A stretch of 64,000 nucleotides of DNA from contig CATNEN010000024.1 of the NCBI GenBank assembly GCA_950097015.1, positions 1 to 64,000 on the forward strand, in the 5' to 3' direction. Below are positions 10,987-22,000 of the stretch, in pieces (positions within the stretch are counted from its first letter, which is position 1; each line of letters opens with the position of its first letter). Source of the DNA: Macrostomum hystrix. Lineage: Eukaryota > Platyhelminthes > Macrostomidae. A program made the position numbers and the translations under genes. The notes beneath the pieces are model-generated. The model saw only the letters and a list, made by a program, of their open reading frames with translations, had not been told where the DNA came from and searched no databases.

Positions 10987-11008
10987 CGCGGATGGCGCCG
11001 AAAGCTAA
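3913..11008 (+). CDS. multi-IQ-motif calmodulin-binding protein, neuromodulin/igloo-like (gene span)
   Basis: Spliced gene of at least six coding exons: 3913-4189 (or to 4451), about 6292-6451, 9161-9319, 9531-9684, 9931-10094 and 10854-11008. The product is roughly 350 residues. It starts MPFGCFGKRKKK, a short Cys/basic N-terminus suited to lipid attachment at the membrane, as in GAP-43. Four IQ motifs follow: IQAGYRGFKTR, IQAGFRGYQTR, IQAGFKGMQAR and IQAGFKGYKTR, each preceded by Ala-rich acidic sequence. Linkers are rich in His, Gln, Asp and Glu. IQ motifs of this form bind calmodulin; in neuromodulin, neurogranin and Drosophila igloo they buffer calmodulin at the neuronal membrane, so the same role is inferred. 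Splice phases are consistent (0, 0, 1, 1 for the last junctions). Several exons contain one-base frame breaks, best explained as assembly errors. Family call is good; orthology to igloo is unproven. Confidence 0.75.
4190..4451 (+). other. possible exon 1 extension with broken frame
   Basis: GC-rich sequence with coding character that moves between frames: WAALKEQYLAPKMTQSQ from 4191, then in another frame FSPPSTVVSVVKFSHW ending TEEEARA just before a gtgagg donor at 4452. Either exon 1 extends to 4451 with one or more indels, or this is GC-rich intron. cDNA would settle it. Confidence 0.3.
4452..6291. other. intron 1 of the IQ gene, with AT-rich block
   Basis: No exon is recognised. About 5776-6150 is an extreme A/T block of TATAATA and TTTTATTA runs, probably a degenerate microsatellite. 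The rest is unremarkable. Confidence 0.5.
6292..6451 (+). CDS. IQ gene exon with first IQ motif
   Basis: Encodes IQ motif 1 (IQAGYRGFKTRQLLQEQKQKE in the corrected frame, shown here in part as FKTRQLLQEQ) and ends at a gtgagg donor, phase 0. The frame GAG GCG GAG GTT GAC upstream and the frame of the IQ motif disagree. One extra G in gacGgcgg (about 6371-6375) and one extra T in attTcag (about 6389-6391) restore EAEVDAAAERIQAG. Both lie in short homopolymers, as expected for base-calling errors. The acceptor is either aaaacag ending at 6291 or aaggcag near 6227; both are phase 0. Confidence 0.6.
6452..7229. other. intron, nothing recognised
   Basis: Moderately AT-rich sequence inside the IQ gene without open frames of coding character or clear repeats. 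Confidence 0.5.
7230..7455. repeat. about 70-bp tandem repeat, three copies
   Basis: Three head-to-tail units containing GGCAGGGAGTG, GTTGTTGC, CATATGCGCGGCGCAAGG and GAGGTGGCTGC(T/C)GTACATAAG. The part around ATAAGCTCGGGGCAGGGAGTG is the reverse complement of units in the 8.27-8.86 kb array. Confidence 0.85.
7456..8270. other. intron, nothing recognised
   Basis: AT-rich sequence with a spurious minus-strand frame at 7919-8197. No exon or RNA gene is seen. Confidence 0.5.
8271..8862. repeat. about 30-bp tandem array (CCTCACTCCCTGCCC)
   Basis: About 19 copies of a roughly 30-bp unit, CACCTCACTCCCTGCCC followed by AAATTTTAC or AACTTATAC/GC. The two end types alternate, giving dimers in part of the array. 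It lies in the intron before the second IQ exon. Confidence 0.93.
9161..9319 (+). CDS. IQ gene exon with second IQ motif
   Basis: Acceptor aatcaaag ends at 9160 and donor gtaggt starts at 9320; 159 nt, phase 0 at both ends. It encodes EEAAAAARIQAGFRGYQTR followed by KHLAEAREHE. In the straight frame a TGA occurs at about 9185. An alternative frame reads EQEHHEQQSSADSTKPTT over 9171-9224, which matches the His/Gln style of the next exon. One extra A in GAAGAAAGAG and one missing base near 9225 would join both parts without changing the exon phase. Confidence 0.7.
9355..9435. repeat. short tandem repeat, AGACACATGAGAGGTACTCATG
   Basis: About four copies of a roughly 20-25 bp unit with ACACATGAGAGGTAC, just after the second IQ exon and within the intron. 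Confidence 0.75.
9531..9684 (+). CDS. IQ gene exon, acidic His/Gln linker and start of third IQ motif
   Basis: Acceptor caaattgtag ends at 9530; the exon begins HEQHHEQSQQLDQHDQ, passes through DDIDENDPLVNAAATK and ends IQAGFK plus one base (phase 1) at a gttgtc donor. The frame is intact over 154 nt. The IQ motif is completed by the next exon. The intron after it (9685-9930) holds degenerate copies of an AGCAACCAATCA-type short repeat. Confidence 0.8.
9931..10094 (+). CDS. IQ gene exon completing IQ motif 3 and starting IQ motif 4
   Basis: Acceptor ttcgttccag ends at 9930, donor gtgagt starts at 10095. It opens GMQAR, which completes IQAGFKGMQAR, then KEVKELRKHKDED, DHHSEADGNHHHDNQEHS and NAAAVKIQAG. 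The length is 164 nt, one short of what phase 1 in and phase 1 out require, and the frame indeed breaks in CGAAAGAAG near 9946-9952. One missing A in that A run restores the reading. The splice phases thus independently argue for an indel error. Confidence 0.8.
10095..10853. other. last intron of the IQ gene
   Basis: AT-rich intron with two GGCCAATCAA sequences near 10360 and 10660. No repeats or exons are recognised. Confidence 0.6.
10854..11008 (+). CDS. IQ gene last exon, fourth IQ motif and polyglutamine tail
   Basis: Acceptor attaatcag ends at 10853. Phase 1 entry gives GFKGYKTRKEMGRL, completing IQ motif 4, then HDHHESEQPHE, 19 glutamines (CAG at 10928-10984) and HADGAES with TAA at 11006-11008. 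The frame is intact. The pure CAG run is likely length-polymorphic. The leucine-rich frame on the opposite strand is a shadow. Confidence 0.88.
10928..10984. repeat. (CAG)19 coding microsatellite
   Basis: Nineteen perfect CAG triplets in frame as glutamine in the last exon of the IQ gene. Confidence 0.95.
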
Positions 11009-12660
11009 CTTGGGAATAGTGTCGCACAGATAGTTTGTGAAAGAAAATTCGCTCGATTTTAGAAACAGTTCTAGAGTAATGAGATTCTGTACAATGGCCA
11101 GCATCTTATCTTCATCATCTCCCTGCTCTGCTTCTCAAGCTTATTGTATTTGTAACACAATTTGCCGCACCATTTGTCTCTGTCAATGTGTCCATTTTGC
11201 CATACCGAACCCCATTCTGATTCGCGCTGAAATCCCCTGTCCAATGCGTAGTTGAACTAATGTTGATGACGTCAATTAATTACTGTTTTCCATGCCTGAA
11301 ATTCAAGTGGTCATTGTTGATTGCACTGTGTTTTTAATATATTTATAGATAAGACAGATCGGTAATTGAAATGACACCTAAATGTGCAGCAAATAAGCCA
11401 CTGTTAACCATAGATCTAATTCATATTCTTGAATAGCCTCCTTTCAGTAAATAAGAATATAGGCGTTTATACTTTAAACTACTATAGTCTGCTCTCTACT
11501 GTAAGTAGACTCATTTGCACATGACCTTCGACTTTATGGTTCAAATTTTTACAAAGCCTTCATCCAAAGTGCACCGAATCTCCATTGATCTTAGTAACAA
11601 AGAAGATATTAGTAAAAGTGACAATGTGTCACATTTATGTTGTCTCTAGCCATCTTTGCAATGAAAGCAAGGCCAGAAGAATTTTTTTCGCAGTTTGTTA
11701 TAAACAGTTCTACTAACAAAGGCCCTATTGTCAGTGTTCAATCTGTGTAACAATGCTTTTTTGTTATTTGTTTGTTTTTTCTGTGTTATTTTGTATACAA
11801 AACACCAAAGTGAATGTGTTCACCAATATAAAAAAGCGGTTAAAAATAATATTTCAAAATTTACATATAATTTTATTGATATTGATGCATTCTACAATTT
11901 TGTCCACAAGCTGTTTTGTCGTGAAGAGCAAATTTTGCCGCTTTTTAGATTGAAGTACATCCATAGACAATGGGACAGATTAGAGACAGCATGTGGACTG
12001 CATGGAATAACATGAGCTTCAATTATTCAGAATGAGCAGCAAATTCAAAGTTACTGCTTCTAATCTTTAGCTCCGCTGCTTCTGCCTTAAAAACCACTAA
12101 ATAACACATAGAATAGGCATTGTTCTTAGGTAATAAACATGCTACTGACGATTCGCAAGTAGTCTAATTCGGACATTTCTCAGCGAGCCAGTCACAGCTT
12201 GCTAAATCGATTCGTACAACAACTCTGCATGAAATTTATCTATTTATTTACTTTATTTATTTGCCTGTGTAACCCTTAATGTCAGTTTTCCAAAAGTGCA
12301 ACGTTTGAAAAGTATGTGAAATTTCGAGATGTTACTCAATGGGAAACATTAAACTGAACTTATTCGCATTGTCCTTTTTTTCGTGACGTCTCGCTTAAAG
12401 TCTCGGAGTCACTGCCACCCACCCCAAGCCCCGTCTCTGTGCTTTTGTCTCTCTGTTTTTATCTAATATTGATCTTGTCTTGAAACTAAGAGTAAATAAA
12501 ACATAAAAGAGTGTTTATTGAATAACCTGACACAACTCGGATTCTGTGACGCTACATCGCTTGACAAACAGCAATTGCCGCGTTGCGTTTCAATCTTTGG
12601 TGCTTGAAGTTCTGGAGTCACCAGAGTGTATCACCAGTTACATATAAATATGAGAAATGT
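11009..12660 (+). other. 3' untranslated region and flank of the IQ gene
   Basis: AT-rich sequence without coding character. An AATAAA polyadenylation hexamer at 12495-12500 could end a long 3' UTR; the weaker ATATATTTATAG region near 11335 is an alternative. The frame at 11728-12015 has no codon bias and is not called. Confidence 0.4.
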
Positions 12661-12666
12661 AAAAAT

Positions 12667-13008
12667 ATGAGACAGGGGAGAGATGAGACACGGGAGAGAT
12701 GAGACACGGGAGAGATGAGACACGGGAGAGATGAGACACGGGAGAGATGAGACACGGGAGAGATGAGACACGGGAGAGATGAGACACGGGAGAGATGAGA
12801 CACGGGAGAGATGAGACACGGGAGAGATGAGACACGGGAGAGATGAGACACGGGAGAGATGAGACACGGGAGAGATGAGACACGGGAGAGATGAGACACG
12901 GGAGAGATGAGACACGGGAGAGATGAGACACGGGAGAGATGAGACACGGGAGAGATGAGACACGGGAGAGATGAGATACGGGAGAGATGAGACACGGGAG
13001 AGATGAGG
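12667..13008. repeat. 16-bp satellite GAGACACGGGAGAGAT
   Basis: About 21 nearly identical copies. It is the reverse complement of the ATCTCTCCCGTGTCTC unit found at 28.7, 30.5 and 32.6 kb, so this locus is inverted relative to those. Confidence 0.97.
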
Positions 13009-13121
13009 CCGAGGAAAGATTAAACAGGATACTATATGTGTCGGAAGGGGCAACGGGCCGGATTTGGGAGCTTCGAGGCCCGCATCTGGCCCGCGGGCCG
13101 GAGTTTGCCGACCCCTGAGTT

Positions 13122-13570
13122 ACAGCCTTCCTTCCATCCTTCCATCCTTCCATCGTTCCTTTTTCCATCCTTCCTTCCATTCCATCCTTCCTTCCATCTT
13201 TCCATCCTTCCATCTTTCCATCCTTTTATCTTTCCATCCTTCCATATTTCCATCCTTCCATCTTTCCATCCTTCCATCTTTCCATCCTTCCATCTTTCCA
13301 TCTTTCCATCTTTCCATCCTTCCATCTTTCCATCCTTCCATCTTTCCATCCTTCCATCCTTCCATCCTTCCATCTTTCCATCCTTCCATCTTTCCATCCT
13401 TCCTTCCATTCCATCCTTCCATACTTCCATCCTTCCATCTTTCCATCCTTCAATCTTTCCATCCTTCCATCTTTCCATCCTTCAATCTTTCCATCCTTCC
13501 ATCTTTCCATCCTTCCATCTTTCTATCCTTCCATCTTTCCATCCTTCCATCTTTCCATCCTTCCATCTTT
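13122..13570. repeat. CCATCCTTCCATCTTT array (8/16-bp period)
   Basis: Pyrimidine-only tract of alternating CCATCCTT and CCATCTTT units, about 28 sixteen-mers. Open frames on both strands (repeats such as FPSFHPSI and MERWKDGK) are repeat artefacts. Confidence 0.97.
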
Positions 13571-13629
13571 AATAGAATGTATTTTTCCATTGACACTACT
13601 GTTGCAATTTTCCGAGTAGTGAACTGCGC

Positions 13630-13710
13630 ATTGTCCGAGCTTAGTTGCCAATCCACTTTCATTGGCCAATCGGCTCCAGCCAATCAGAGAAGGGAACCAA
13701 GTAGAAGTCT
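13630..13710 (+). promoter_or_regulatory. CCAAT-box cluster, possible promoter
   Basis: Three CCAAT elements lie within about 40 bp: gttgCCAATcc (about 13646), catTGGCCAATcgg (about 13662) and cagCCAATcaga (about 13678). The middle one reads as CCAAT on both strands. Spacing near 10 bp is typical of NF-Y-bound promoters. Downstream comes GC-richer unique sequence with a good splice donor at 13876. Confidence 0.4.
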
Positions 13711-13759
13711 CGCCCATCTCTCCCCCCTTACCCCCCACCGCCTGTCAGAGTTGAAAGCC

Positions 13760-13875
13760 AAAAAATAAGAGCGTTCGTTCCGGTTCCTACTCTGCCGCCA
13801 TTGAGCCGATTCTCCTTTTGGCTATTGAAACGCGCCGGCGTGGACAACAATAAGCGCGTAAAACTCCTGCAAAGG
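13760..13875 (+). other. possible non-coding first exon
   Basis: Unique, CpG-containing sequence directly downstream of the CCAAT cluster ends at a strong donor (AAAGG/gtgagta, donor at 13876). No long open frame is present. If real it is a 5' UTR exon; the next exon in reach with an acceptor and no upstream partner is the signal-peptide exon at 34544. This link is inference. Confidence 0.3.
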
Positions 13876-14092
13876 GTGAGTAGAATTTACTGCAGTGCTG
13901 AGCTGGGACAACTCAGGGACAAGATTTGACCTTGGGCATACAGTTAGGTTCGGGCTTTATTAAAAAATCTGTTGGCTAATTCATCATGGAACGCCACAGA
14001 ATAGGATTTCAGAATGGAATTCCGGCACTATCAGTACAATATCGGCCAGTCATTCTCTCCATTAACAATCTGTCATCCCAATTCCATCTCTT

Positions 14093-15258
14093 ACTCTCAC
14101 CCTGCCTCTCTGTGTTCAATCTCTCACTCTCACCCTGCCTCTCTGTGTTCAATCTCTCACTCTCACCCTGCCTCTCTGTGTTCAATCTCTTACTCTCACC
14201 CTGCCTCTCTGTGTTCAATATCTTACTCTCACCCTGTCTCTCTGTGTTCGATCTCTCACTCTCACCCTGTCTCTCTGTGTTCAATCTCTCACTCTCACCC
14301 TGCCTCTCTGTGTTCAATCTCTTACTCTCACCCTGCCTCTCTGTGTTCAATATCTTACTCTCACCCTGTCTCTCTGTGTTCAATATCTTACTCTCACCCT
14401 GCCTCTCTGTGTTCAATCTCTTACTCTCACCCTGCCTCTCTGTGTTCGATCTCTCACTCTCACCCTGTCTCTCTGTGTTCAATCTCTCACTCTCACCCTG
14501 CCTCTCTGTGTTCAATCTCTCACTCTCACCCTGCCTCTCTGTGTTCAATCTCTCACTCTCACCCTGCCTCTCTGTGTTCAATCTCTCACTCTCACCCTGC
14601 CTCTCTGTGTTCAATCTCTCACTCTCACCCTGCCTCTCTGTGTTCAATCTCTCACTCTCACCCTGCCTCTCTGTGTTAAATCTCTTACTCTCTCCCTGCC
14701 TCTCTGTGTTAAATCTCTTACTCTCTCCCTGCCTCTCTGTGTTAAATCTCTTACTCTCACCCTGCCTCTCTGTGTTCAATCTCTCACTCTCACCCTGCCT
14801 CTCTGTGTTAAATCTCTCACTCTCACCCTGCCTCTCTGTGTTCAATCTCTCACTCTCACCCTGCCTCTCTGTGTTCAATCTCTCACTCTCACCCTGCCTC
14901 TCTGTGTTCAATCTCTCACTCTCACCCTGCCTCTCTGTGTTCAATCTCTCACTCTCACCCTGCCTCTCTGTGTTCAATCTCTTACTCTCACCCTGCCTCT
15001 CTGTGTTCAATCTCTCACTCTCACCCTGCCTCTCTGTGTTCAATCTCTCACTCTCACCCTGCCTCTCTGTGTTCAATCTCTTACTCTCACCCTGCCTCTC
15101 TGTGTTCAATCTCTCACTCTCATCCTGCCTCTCTGTGTTCAATCTCTTACTCTCACCCTGCCTCTCTGTGTTAAATCTCTTACTCTCTCCCTGCCTCTCT
15201 GTGTTCAATCTCTTACTCTCACCCTGCCTCTCTGTGTTCAATCTCTTACTCTCAACCT
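14093..15258. repeat. 33-bp satellite (CTCACTCTCACCCTGCCTCT)
   Basis: About 35 copies of a pyrimidine-rich 33-bp unit containing CTCACTCTCACCCTGCCTCT then CTGTGTTCAAT. Because 33 is a multiple of three, the same 11-residue repeat is open on the plus strand (SLSPCLSVFNL) and on the minus strand (NTERQGESERL) for over 400 codons. Neither has non-repeat coding context. Confidence 0.97.
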
Positions 15259-16054
15259 ACCTGTATTTTAATTTGATTTCTTTCTAAGCAGCCTAGACTT
15301 ATTATTCCTAATCCCCCTGTCTCAATACCACGCCAATCTCCCATTTTCCCTATCGTTAAAAATTCCTCAAATCAGCAGCATTTTCAACCCAGGCAAAGCC
15401 AATGATGGTCCGCCAGTGCCGGATCTGGCTTGTTTTACAATTTTCAGTTCAGACCAAAATTAATAATTAACGCAGCCTTATCGATTCCATTGATTGGCCT
15501 ATCTGCTGGGCTGCTGGATGAGTCTGTGCTGGATTAGGAAGTAAAGTCTTTTTAGCTCCTCCTCACTCCTTTCCATCCTAAACCCCTTCCCATGGTAATC
15601 GCAGAAATCTCTGGTCGGTTATTGTTCTGGGGACAGGACTCAGGATTCAGTTTTGCTTATTTTGCAGCAGATAAAGAACCATTCCCATCCCCATTGTAAG
15701 AGAAAAGCATATAGAATTTTGAGCACAGTTGAGCACAGTTTGAGAAAAAACCTTTTCAGTGTGTGCCTTGAGATTGAATTTCTATTATTTTTAACAAAAT
15801 CCAAACGACAAAAAGGCAGACATTTGAGGCTAGCAACAAGGCGTTTAAGACACGATTTATACACTAGGACTGGCATAAGACAACAGAGAATAAGGAAAAC
15901 ATGGCCTTCTGATACTAGCAAGCCAGGGACAAAGGACAGCTCATGTTGGGAAGTGGTTTGTGAAAGTACAAATTTGTCCCCCCAACCCCTAGATAATATT
16001 AGACACCCAAGACGGAAAAATATGAAGAAGTCCAGATAGGACGTAGAACAGTAC
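15259..16054. other. unique spacer, nothing recognised
   Basis: Mixed-composition sequence between two satellites; no exon, RNA gene or mobile element is recognised. Confidence 0.5.
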
Positions 16055-19000
16055 TAATCCCAAATAGAACGGATCCCATCCCAAATAGAATAGTTCCGAT
16101 TCCAAATAGAACAGATCCCATTCCAAATAGAACAGATCCCATTCCAAATAGAGCAGATCCCATCCCAAATAGAACAGTTCCCATAACAAATAGAACAGTT
16201 CCCATAACAAATAGAACAGTTCCCATCCCAAATAGAACAGTTCCGATTCCAAATTGAACAGTTCCCATCCCAAATAGAACAGATCCCATCCCAAATAGAA
16301 CAGATCCCATCCCAAATAGAACAGATCCCATCCCAAATAGAACAGATCCCATCCCAAATAGAACAGTTCCCATAACAAATAGAACAGTTCCCATCCCAAA
16401 TAGAACAGTTCCGATTCCAAATTGAACAGTTCCCATCCCAAATAGAACAGATCCCATTCCAAATAGAACAGATCCCATCCCAAATAGAGCAGATCCCATC
16501 CCAAATAGAACAGATCCGATTCCAAATTGAACAGTTCCCATCCCAAATAGAACAGATCCCATCCCAAATAGAACAGATCCCATCCCAAATAGAGCAGATC
16601 CCATCCCAAATTGAACAGATCCCATCCCAAATAGAACAGATCCCATCCCAAATAGAACAGTTCCCATAACAAATAGAACAGTTCCCATCCCAAAATAGAA
16701 CAGTTCCGATTCCAAATTGAACAGTTCCCATCCCAAATAGAACAGATCCCATTCCAAATAGAACAGATCCCATCCCAAATAGAGCAGATCCCATCCCAAA
16801 TAGAACAGATCCGATTCCAAATTGAACAGTTCCCATCCCAAATAGAACAGATCCCATCCCAAATAGAACAGTTCCCATAACAAATAGAACAGTTCCCATC
16901 CCAAATAGAACAGTTCCGATTCCAAATTGAACAGTTCCCATCCAAATAGAACAGATCCCATTCCAAATAGAACAGATCCCATCCCAAATAGAACAGATCC
17001 CATCCCAAATAGAACAGATCCGATTCCAAATTGAACAGTTCCCATCCCAAATAGAACAGATCCCATTCCAAATAGAACAGATCCCATCCCAAATAGAGCA
17101 GATCCATCCCAAATAGAACAGTTCCGATTCCAAATTGAACAGTTCCCATCCCAAATAGAACAGATCCCATTCCAAATAGAACAGATCCCATCCCAAATAG
17201 AGCAGATCCCATCCCAAATAGAACAGTTCCCATAACAAATAGAACAGTTCCCATCCCAAATAGAACAGTTCCGATTCCAAATTGAACAGTTCCCATCCCA
17301 AATAGAACAGATCCCATCCCAAATAGAACAGATCCATCCCAAATAGAACAGATCCCATCCCAAATAGAACAGATCCATCCCAAATAGAACAGATCCCATC
17401 CCAAATAGAACAGATCCCATCCCAAATAGAACACAGATCCCATCCCAAATAGAACAGATCCCATCCCAAATAGAACAGATCCCATCCCAAATAGAACAGA
17501 TCCCATCCCAAATAGAACGGATCCCATCCCAAATAGAACAGATCCCATCCCAAATAGAACAGATCCCATCCCAAATAGAACAGATCCCATCCCAAATAGA
17601 ACAGTTCCCATCCCAAATAGAATAGTTCCCATCCCAAATAGAACAGTACCAATCCCAAATAGAACAGATCCCATCCCAAATAGAACAGTTCCCATAACAG
17701 ATAGAACAGATCCCATCCCAAATAGAACAGTTCCCATCCCAAATAGAACAGATCCCATCCCAAATAGAACAGATCCCATCCCAAATAGAACAGATCCCAT
17801 CCCAAATTGAACAGATCCCATCCCAAATAGAACAGATCCCATCCCAAATAGAACAGTTCCCATCCCAAATAGAATAGTTCCAATTCCAAATAGAACAGAT
17901 CCCATCCCAAATAGAACAGATCCCATCCCAAATAGAACAGTTCCCATCCCAAATAGAACAGTTCCATCCCAAATAGAACAGATCCCATCCCAAATAGAAC
18001 AGATCCCATCCCAAATAGAACAGATCCCATCCCAAATAGAACAGATCCCATCCCAAATAGAATAGATCCCATCCCAAATAGAACAGATCCCATCCCAAAT
18101 AGAACAGATCCCATCCCAAATAGAACAGATCCCATCCCAAATAGAACAGTTCCCATCCCAAATTGAACAGTTCCCATCCCAAATTGAACAGTTCCCATAA
18201 CAGATAGAACAGATCCCATCCCAAATAGAACAGATCCCATCCCAAATTGAACAGTTCCCATCCCAAATAGAACAGATCCCATCCCAAATAGAACAGATCC
18301 CATCCCAAATAGAACAGATCCCATCCCAAATAGAACAGATCCCATCCCAAATAGAACAGATCCCATCCCAAATAGAACAGATCCCATCCCAAATTGAACA
18401 GTTCCCATCCCAAATAGAACAGATCCCATCCCAAATAGAACAGATCCCATCCCAAATAGAACAGATCCCATCCCAAATTGAACAGTTCCCATCCCAAATA
18501 GAACAGATCCCATCCCAAATAGAACAGATCCCATCCCAAATAGAACAGATCCCATCCCAAATAGAACAGATCCCATCCCAAATAGAATAGTTCCAATTCC
18601 AAATAGAACAGATCCCATCCCAAATAGAACAGATCCCATCCCAAATAGAACAGTTCCCATCCCAAATAGAACAGTTCCCATCCCAAATAGAACAGTTCCC
18701 ATCCCAAATAGAACAGATCCCATCCCAAATAGAAACAGTTCCCATCCCAAATAGAACAGTTCCCATCCCAAATAGAACAGTTCCCATCCCAAATAGAACA
18801 GTTCCCATCCCAAATAGAACAGTTCCCATCCCAAATAGAACAGTTCCCATCCCAAATAGAACAGTTCCCATCCCAAATAGAACAGTTCCCATCCCAAATA
18901 GAACAGATCCCATCCCAAATAGAACAGATCCCATCCCAAATAGAACAGTTCCCATCCCAAATTGAACAGTTCCCATCCCAAATTGAACAGTTCCCATAAC

Positions 19001-22000
19001 AGATAGAACAGATCCCATCCCAAATAGAACAGATCCCATCCCAAATTGAACAGTTCCCATCCCAAATAGAACAGATCCCATCCCAAATAGAACAGATCCC
19101 ATCCCAAATAGAACAGATCCCATCCCAAATTGAACAGATCCCATCCCAAATTGAACAGATCCCATAACAAATAGAACAGTTCCCATCCCAAATAGAACAG
19201 ATCCCATCCCAAATAGAACAGATCCCATCCCAAATAGAACAGTTCCCATCCCAAATAGAACAGATCACATCCCAAATAGAACAGATCCCATCCCAAATAG
19301 AACAGATCCCATCCCAAATAGAACAGATCCCATCCCAAATAGAACAGATCCCATCCCAAATTGAACAGTTCCCATAACAAATAGAACAGATCCCATAACA
19401 AATAGAACAGTTCCCATCCCAAATAGAACAGATCCCATCCCAAATAGAACAGTTCCCATCCCAAATAGAACAGATCCCATCCCAAATAGAACAGATCCCA
19501 TCCCAAATAGAACAGATCCCATCCCAAATAGAACAGATCCCATCCCAAATTGAACAGATCCCATCCCAAATAGAACAGATCCCATCCCAAATAGAACAGA
19601 TCCCATCCCAAATAGAACAGATCCCATCCCAAATTGAACAGTTCCCATCCCAAATAGAACAGATCCCATCCCAAATAGAACAGTTCCCATCCCAAATTGA
19701 ACAGTTCCCATCCCAAATTGAACAGTTCCCATCCCAAATTGAACAGTTCCCATCCCAAATTGAACAGTTCCCATCCCAAATAGAACAGTTCCTATCCCAA
19801 ATAGAATAGTTCCCATTCCAAATAGAACAGATCCCATCCCAAATAGAGCAGATCCCATCCCAAATAGAACAGTTCCCATCCCAAATAGAACAGTTCCCAT
19901 CCCAAATAGAACAGATCACATCCCAAATAGAACGGATCCCATCCCAAATAGAACAGATCCCATCCCAAATAGAGCAGATCCCATCCCAAATAGAACAGAT
20001 CCCATCCCAAATAGAACAGATCCCATCCCAAATAGAATAGTTCCCATCCCAAATAGAACAGATAGAACAGATCCCATCCCAAATAGAACAGATCCCATCC
20101 CAAATAGAACAGTTCCCATCCCAAATAGAACAGATCCCATCCCAAATAGAACAGATCCCATCCCAAATAGAACAGATCCCATCCCAAATAGAACAGATCC
20201 CATCCCAAATAGAACAGATCCCATCCCAAATAGAACAGATCCCATCCCAAATAGAACAGTTCCCATCTCAAATAGAACAGTTCCCATCCCAAATAGAACA
20301 GTTCCCATCCCAAATAGAACAGTTCCCATCCCAAATAGAACAGATCCCATCCCAAATAGAACAGTTCCCATCCCAAATAGAACAGATCCCATCCCAAATA
20401 GAACAGTTCCCATCCCAAATAGAACAGATCCCATCCCAAATAGAACAGTTCCCATCCCAAATAGAACAGTTCCCATCCCAAATAGAACAGATCCCATCCC
20501 AAATAGAACAGATCACATCCCAAATAGAACGGATCCCATCCCAAATAGAACAGATCCCATCCCAAATAGAGCAGATCCCATCCCAAATAGAACAGTTCCC
20601 ATCCCAAATAGAACAGATCCATCCCAAATAGAACAGATCCCATCCCAAATAGAACAGATCCCATCCCAAATAGAACAGATCCCATCCCAAATAGAACAGA
20701 TCCCATCCCAAATAGGACAGTTCCCATTTCAAATAGAACAGTTCCTATTCCAAATAGAACAGTTCCCAATTCAAATAGAACAGATCCCATCCCAAATAGA
20801 ACAGATCCCATCCCAAATAGAACAGTTCCCATTCCAAATAGAACAGATCCCATCCCAAATAGAACAGATCCCATCCCAAATAGAACAGTTCCCATTCCAA
20901 ATAGAACAGATCCCATCCCAAATAGAACAGATCCCATCCCAAATAGAACAGATCCCATCCCAAATAGAACAGTTCCCATCCCAAATAGAACAGTTCCCAT
21001 CCCAAATAGAACAGTTCCCATCCCAAATAGAACAGATCCCATCCCAAATAGAACAGATCCCATCCCAAATAGAACAGATCCCATCCCAAATAGAACAGTT
21101 CCCATTCCAAATAGAACAGATCCCATCCCAAATAGAACAGATCCCATCCCAAATAGAACAGTTCCCATTCCAAATAGAACAGATCCCATCCCAAATAGAA
21201 CAGATCCCATCCCAAATAGAACAGTTCCCATTCCAAATAGAACAGATCCCATCCCAAATAGAACAGATCCCATCCCAAATAGAACAGTTCCCATTCCAAA
21301 TAGAACAGATCCCATCCCAAATAGAACAGTTCCCATCCCAAATAGAACAGATCCCATCCCAAATTGAACAGATCCCATCCCAAATAGAACAGATCCCATC
21401 CCAAATAGAACAGTTCCCATTCCAAATAGAACAGATCCCATCCCAAATAGAACAGATCCCATCCCAAATAGAACAGTTCCCATTCCAAATAGAACAGATC
21501 CCATCCCAAATAGAACAGATCCCATCCCAAATAGAACAGTTCCCATTCCAAATAGAACAGATCCCATCCCAAATAGAACAGATCCCATCCCAAATAGAAC
21601 AGATCCCATCCCAAATAGAACAGTTCCCATCCCAAATAGAACAGTTCCCATCCCAAATAGAACAGTTCCCATCCCAAATAGAACAGATCCCATCCCAAAT
21701 AGAACAGATCCCATCCCAAATAGAACAGATCCCATCCCAAATAGAACAGTTCCCATTCCAAATAGAACAGATCCCATCCCAAATAGAACAGATCCCATCC
21801 CAAATAGAACAGTTTCCCATTCCAAATAGAACAGATCCCATCCCAAATAGAACAGATCCCATCCCAAATAGAACAGTTCCCATTCCAAATAGAACAGATC
21901 CCATCCCAAATAGAACAGATCCCATCCCAAATAGAACAGTTCCCATTCCAAATAGAACAGATCCCATCCCAAATAGAACAGATCCCATCCCAAATAGAAC

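Noticed and set aside
10850-11104. Minus-strand polyleucine ORF
   Set aside because: Shadow of the coding (CAG)19 tract in the last exon of the IQ gene.
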